A model generated the notes under the pieces. That model was not told the DNA's origin. It saw only the letters and a program-made list of their open reading frames with translations, and ran no database searches. 8,030 nt of DNA from Hyphomicrobiales bacterium (GTDB lineage: Bacteria > Pseudomonadota > Alphaproteobacteria > Rhizobiales > TMED25): the NCBI GenBank assembly GCA_016780665.1, contig JADHLM010000048.1, forward strand, positions 1 to 8,030, read 5' to 3'. The position numbers were made by a program, and so were the translations under genes. Shown one piece after another: positions 7,031 to 8,030 of the stretch. The stretch's first letter is position 1; every line of letters begins with the position of its first letter.

Positions 7031-7036
7031 ATATTA

Positions 7037-7900
7037 TTAATCCCTAATAATCTTTCTACACGAATTTGGTAATTCAGACAACAACATCCATTTTTTTATC
7101 TTAGTGGAGTTAGATTCGAAGAGTTTATCCTTTTTCAACCATGATTGTAGTTCACTAGCACAACCATCATCTTGGGTTACGGGGGCTTGATTAATGCAAT
7201 TCTGTGATCCTACCGGGCAGGTCAGCCTTACATGGAAATGATTATAATGCCCACCCCATGGTCTAATTTTACTTAGCCAATCTACATCATTAATATCAGC
7301 AGCCTTTTTGCATAGTTTTTTTTTGATTAGAGGATTCACAAAAACTCTTGCAACTCTATCATTTTCAGAAGTAATTTTTAGTAATTCGTAATGATAATCT
7401 GTCCACAATTCATAATTAATTTCTCTTTGATTTGGAGATAGAAGTGATTTGGGCTTGTACGTTTCAAGTTTAAACCTATCCAATTGATATTCTGGTTTTC
7501 TCTCATAAAATATATCTACATCTAACCCATTTTGATGACTTTTATGACCATAAGGCATTGGACCGCCTCTAGGCATTGAGAGATCTCCAATGAGCAATCC
7601 AGTACCAAATTCATTGAAAATTTTCTCTGAGGTAATCTCTATAAATTCAATTAAATCAGGATGCCCCCAAAACCTATTTCTAGATGGTTTGAGCGCATCA
7701 TAATGCTTGGCGTGACTTGGTAAATACACGCCCCCCGCCAAACAACCTTTTGAATATGATCCAATACTTTCAGAGCTTAAATTAGACTCTGTTCTAATTT
7801 TATAGAAGATTTCACTAGCATATTCATTTGCAAACATTTTTACAGGAAATTGAGTTGATAAAACTAGACAAATAATGATAATTTTCAAGAGGAACTTCAT
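7037..7900 (-). CDS. mepA: Penicillin-insensitive murein endopeptidase MepA (peptidase M74)
   Basis: MepA is a periplasmic zinc peptidase of the LAS fold that cuts D-Ala-meso-DAP cross-links in peptidoglycan and is not blocked by penicillin. The 287-residue precursor starts with a clear signal peptide (hydrophobic core about 4-16; cleavage probably near residue 24). The zinc and active-site residues match E. coli MepA: H119, H122 and D129 in GHKSHQNGLDVDI, and H218, H221 and H223 in WGGHYNHFHVRL. RGGPMPYGH (111-119) is a family signature. Six cysteines (C53, C197, C228, C235, C247, C281) agree with the three disulfides of the E. coli enzyme. The ATG at 7900 is supported by AGGAG (7908-7912, minus strand) at a 7-nt spacing. 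It starts 22 nt after the lepA stop, which suggests co-transcription, and ends 6 nt before the tRNA. Confidence 0.94.
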   Translation of the reverse strand: MKFLLKIIIICLVLSTQFPVKMFANEYASEIFYKIRTESNLSSESIGSYSKGCLAGGVYLPSHAKHYDALKPSRNRFWGHPDLIEFIEITSEKIFNEFGTGLLIGDLSMPRGGPMPYGHKSHQNGLDVDIFYERKPEYQLDRFKLETYKPKSLLSPNQREINYELWTDYHYELLKITSENDRVARVFVNPLIKKKLCKKAADINDVDWLSKIRPWGGHYNHFHVRLTCPVGSQNCINQAPVTQDDGCASELQSWLKKDKLFESNSTKIKKWMLLSELPNSCRKIIRD

Positions 7901-7922
7901 TAAATTACTCCTATTATTACTA

Positions 7923-8030
7923 TTAATAATCGGCTTTAAGGGCAGCTATGAATGCCTCTTGAGGAATTTCCACCTTTCCATATTTTCTCATTTTTTTCTT
8001 ACCCTTTTTTTGCTTTTCAAGTAATTTTCT
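7923..8030 (-). CDS. lepA: Elongation factor 4 (LepA), C-terminal 35 residues, runs off the right edge
   Basis: Only the last 35 codons and the TAA stop (7923-7925) are inside the window. The peptide reads RKLLEKQKKGKKKM at its start, then KVEIPQEAFIAAL near its end. This is the lysine-rich LepA-specific C-terminal tail followed by the very conserved V-E-[IL]-P-Q-E-A-F segment. LepA is a ribosome-associated GTPase related to EF-G that affects translation elongation or initiation under stress. The GTPase domains lie to the right. mepA follows after 22 nt in the same direction. Confidence 0.9.
   Translation of the reverse strand, partial: RKLLEKQKKGKKKMRKYGKVEIPQEAFIAALKADY

Overview
The window is strongly AT-rich, densely packed bacterial chromosome. 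It carries ten protein genes, two of them cut by the window edges, and one tRNA gene. Gene order and protein flavour point to an alphaproteobacterium: a chorismate mutase gene diverging from metX-metW is a familiar arrangement in that class, and MetX, MetW, MepA and LepA read as alphaproteobacterial versions. Low GC, tiny intergenic gaps and overlapping gene ends suggest a small, streamlined genome such as those of AT-rich marine lineages. That last step is inference, and I cannot name a genus.

Left part (1-666): the 5' portion of a chorismate mutase gene runs leftward off the window. A 186-bp AT-rich gap, the only sizeable non-coding stretch, must hold the divergent start signals.

Rightward unit (667-3149): metX, metW and gloB lie head to tail with a 1-nt gap and an 8-nt overlap, so they are very probably one transcript. 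MetX acylates homoserine at the entry to methionine synthesis, and MetW is its usual partner. GloB hydrolyses S-lactoylglutathione in methylglyoxal detoxification and looks like a passenger on the methionine operon.

Leftward unit (8030 down to 3146): the 3' end of lepA, then mepA (murein endopeptidase), tRNA-Ser(GGA), a ZntB/CorA-type metal transporter, a small exported four-cysteine protein of unknown role, an MFS permease and an acetoacetyl-CoA thiolase. Gaps are 6 to 29 nt throughout and I see no terminator hairpin in any of them. They may form one long mixed-function transcript with the tRNA embedded in it. The two units meet tail to tail with overlapping stop codons at 3146-3149.

I found no mobile element, CRISPR array, phage gene, defence system or evident new multi-gene system. 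The main points of interest are the tRNA wedged between protein genes, the unrecognised small cysteine protein, the thiolase's TTG start and the overlapping convergent gene ends.
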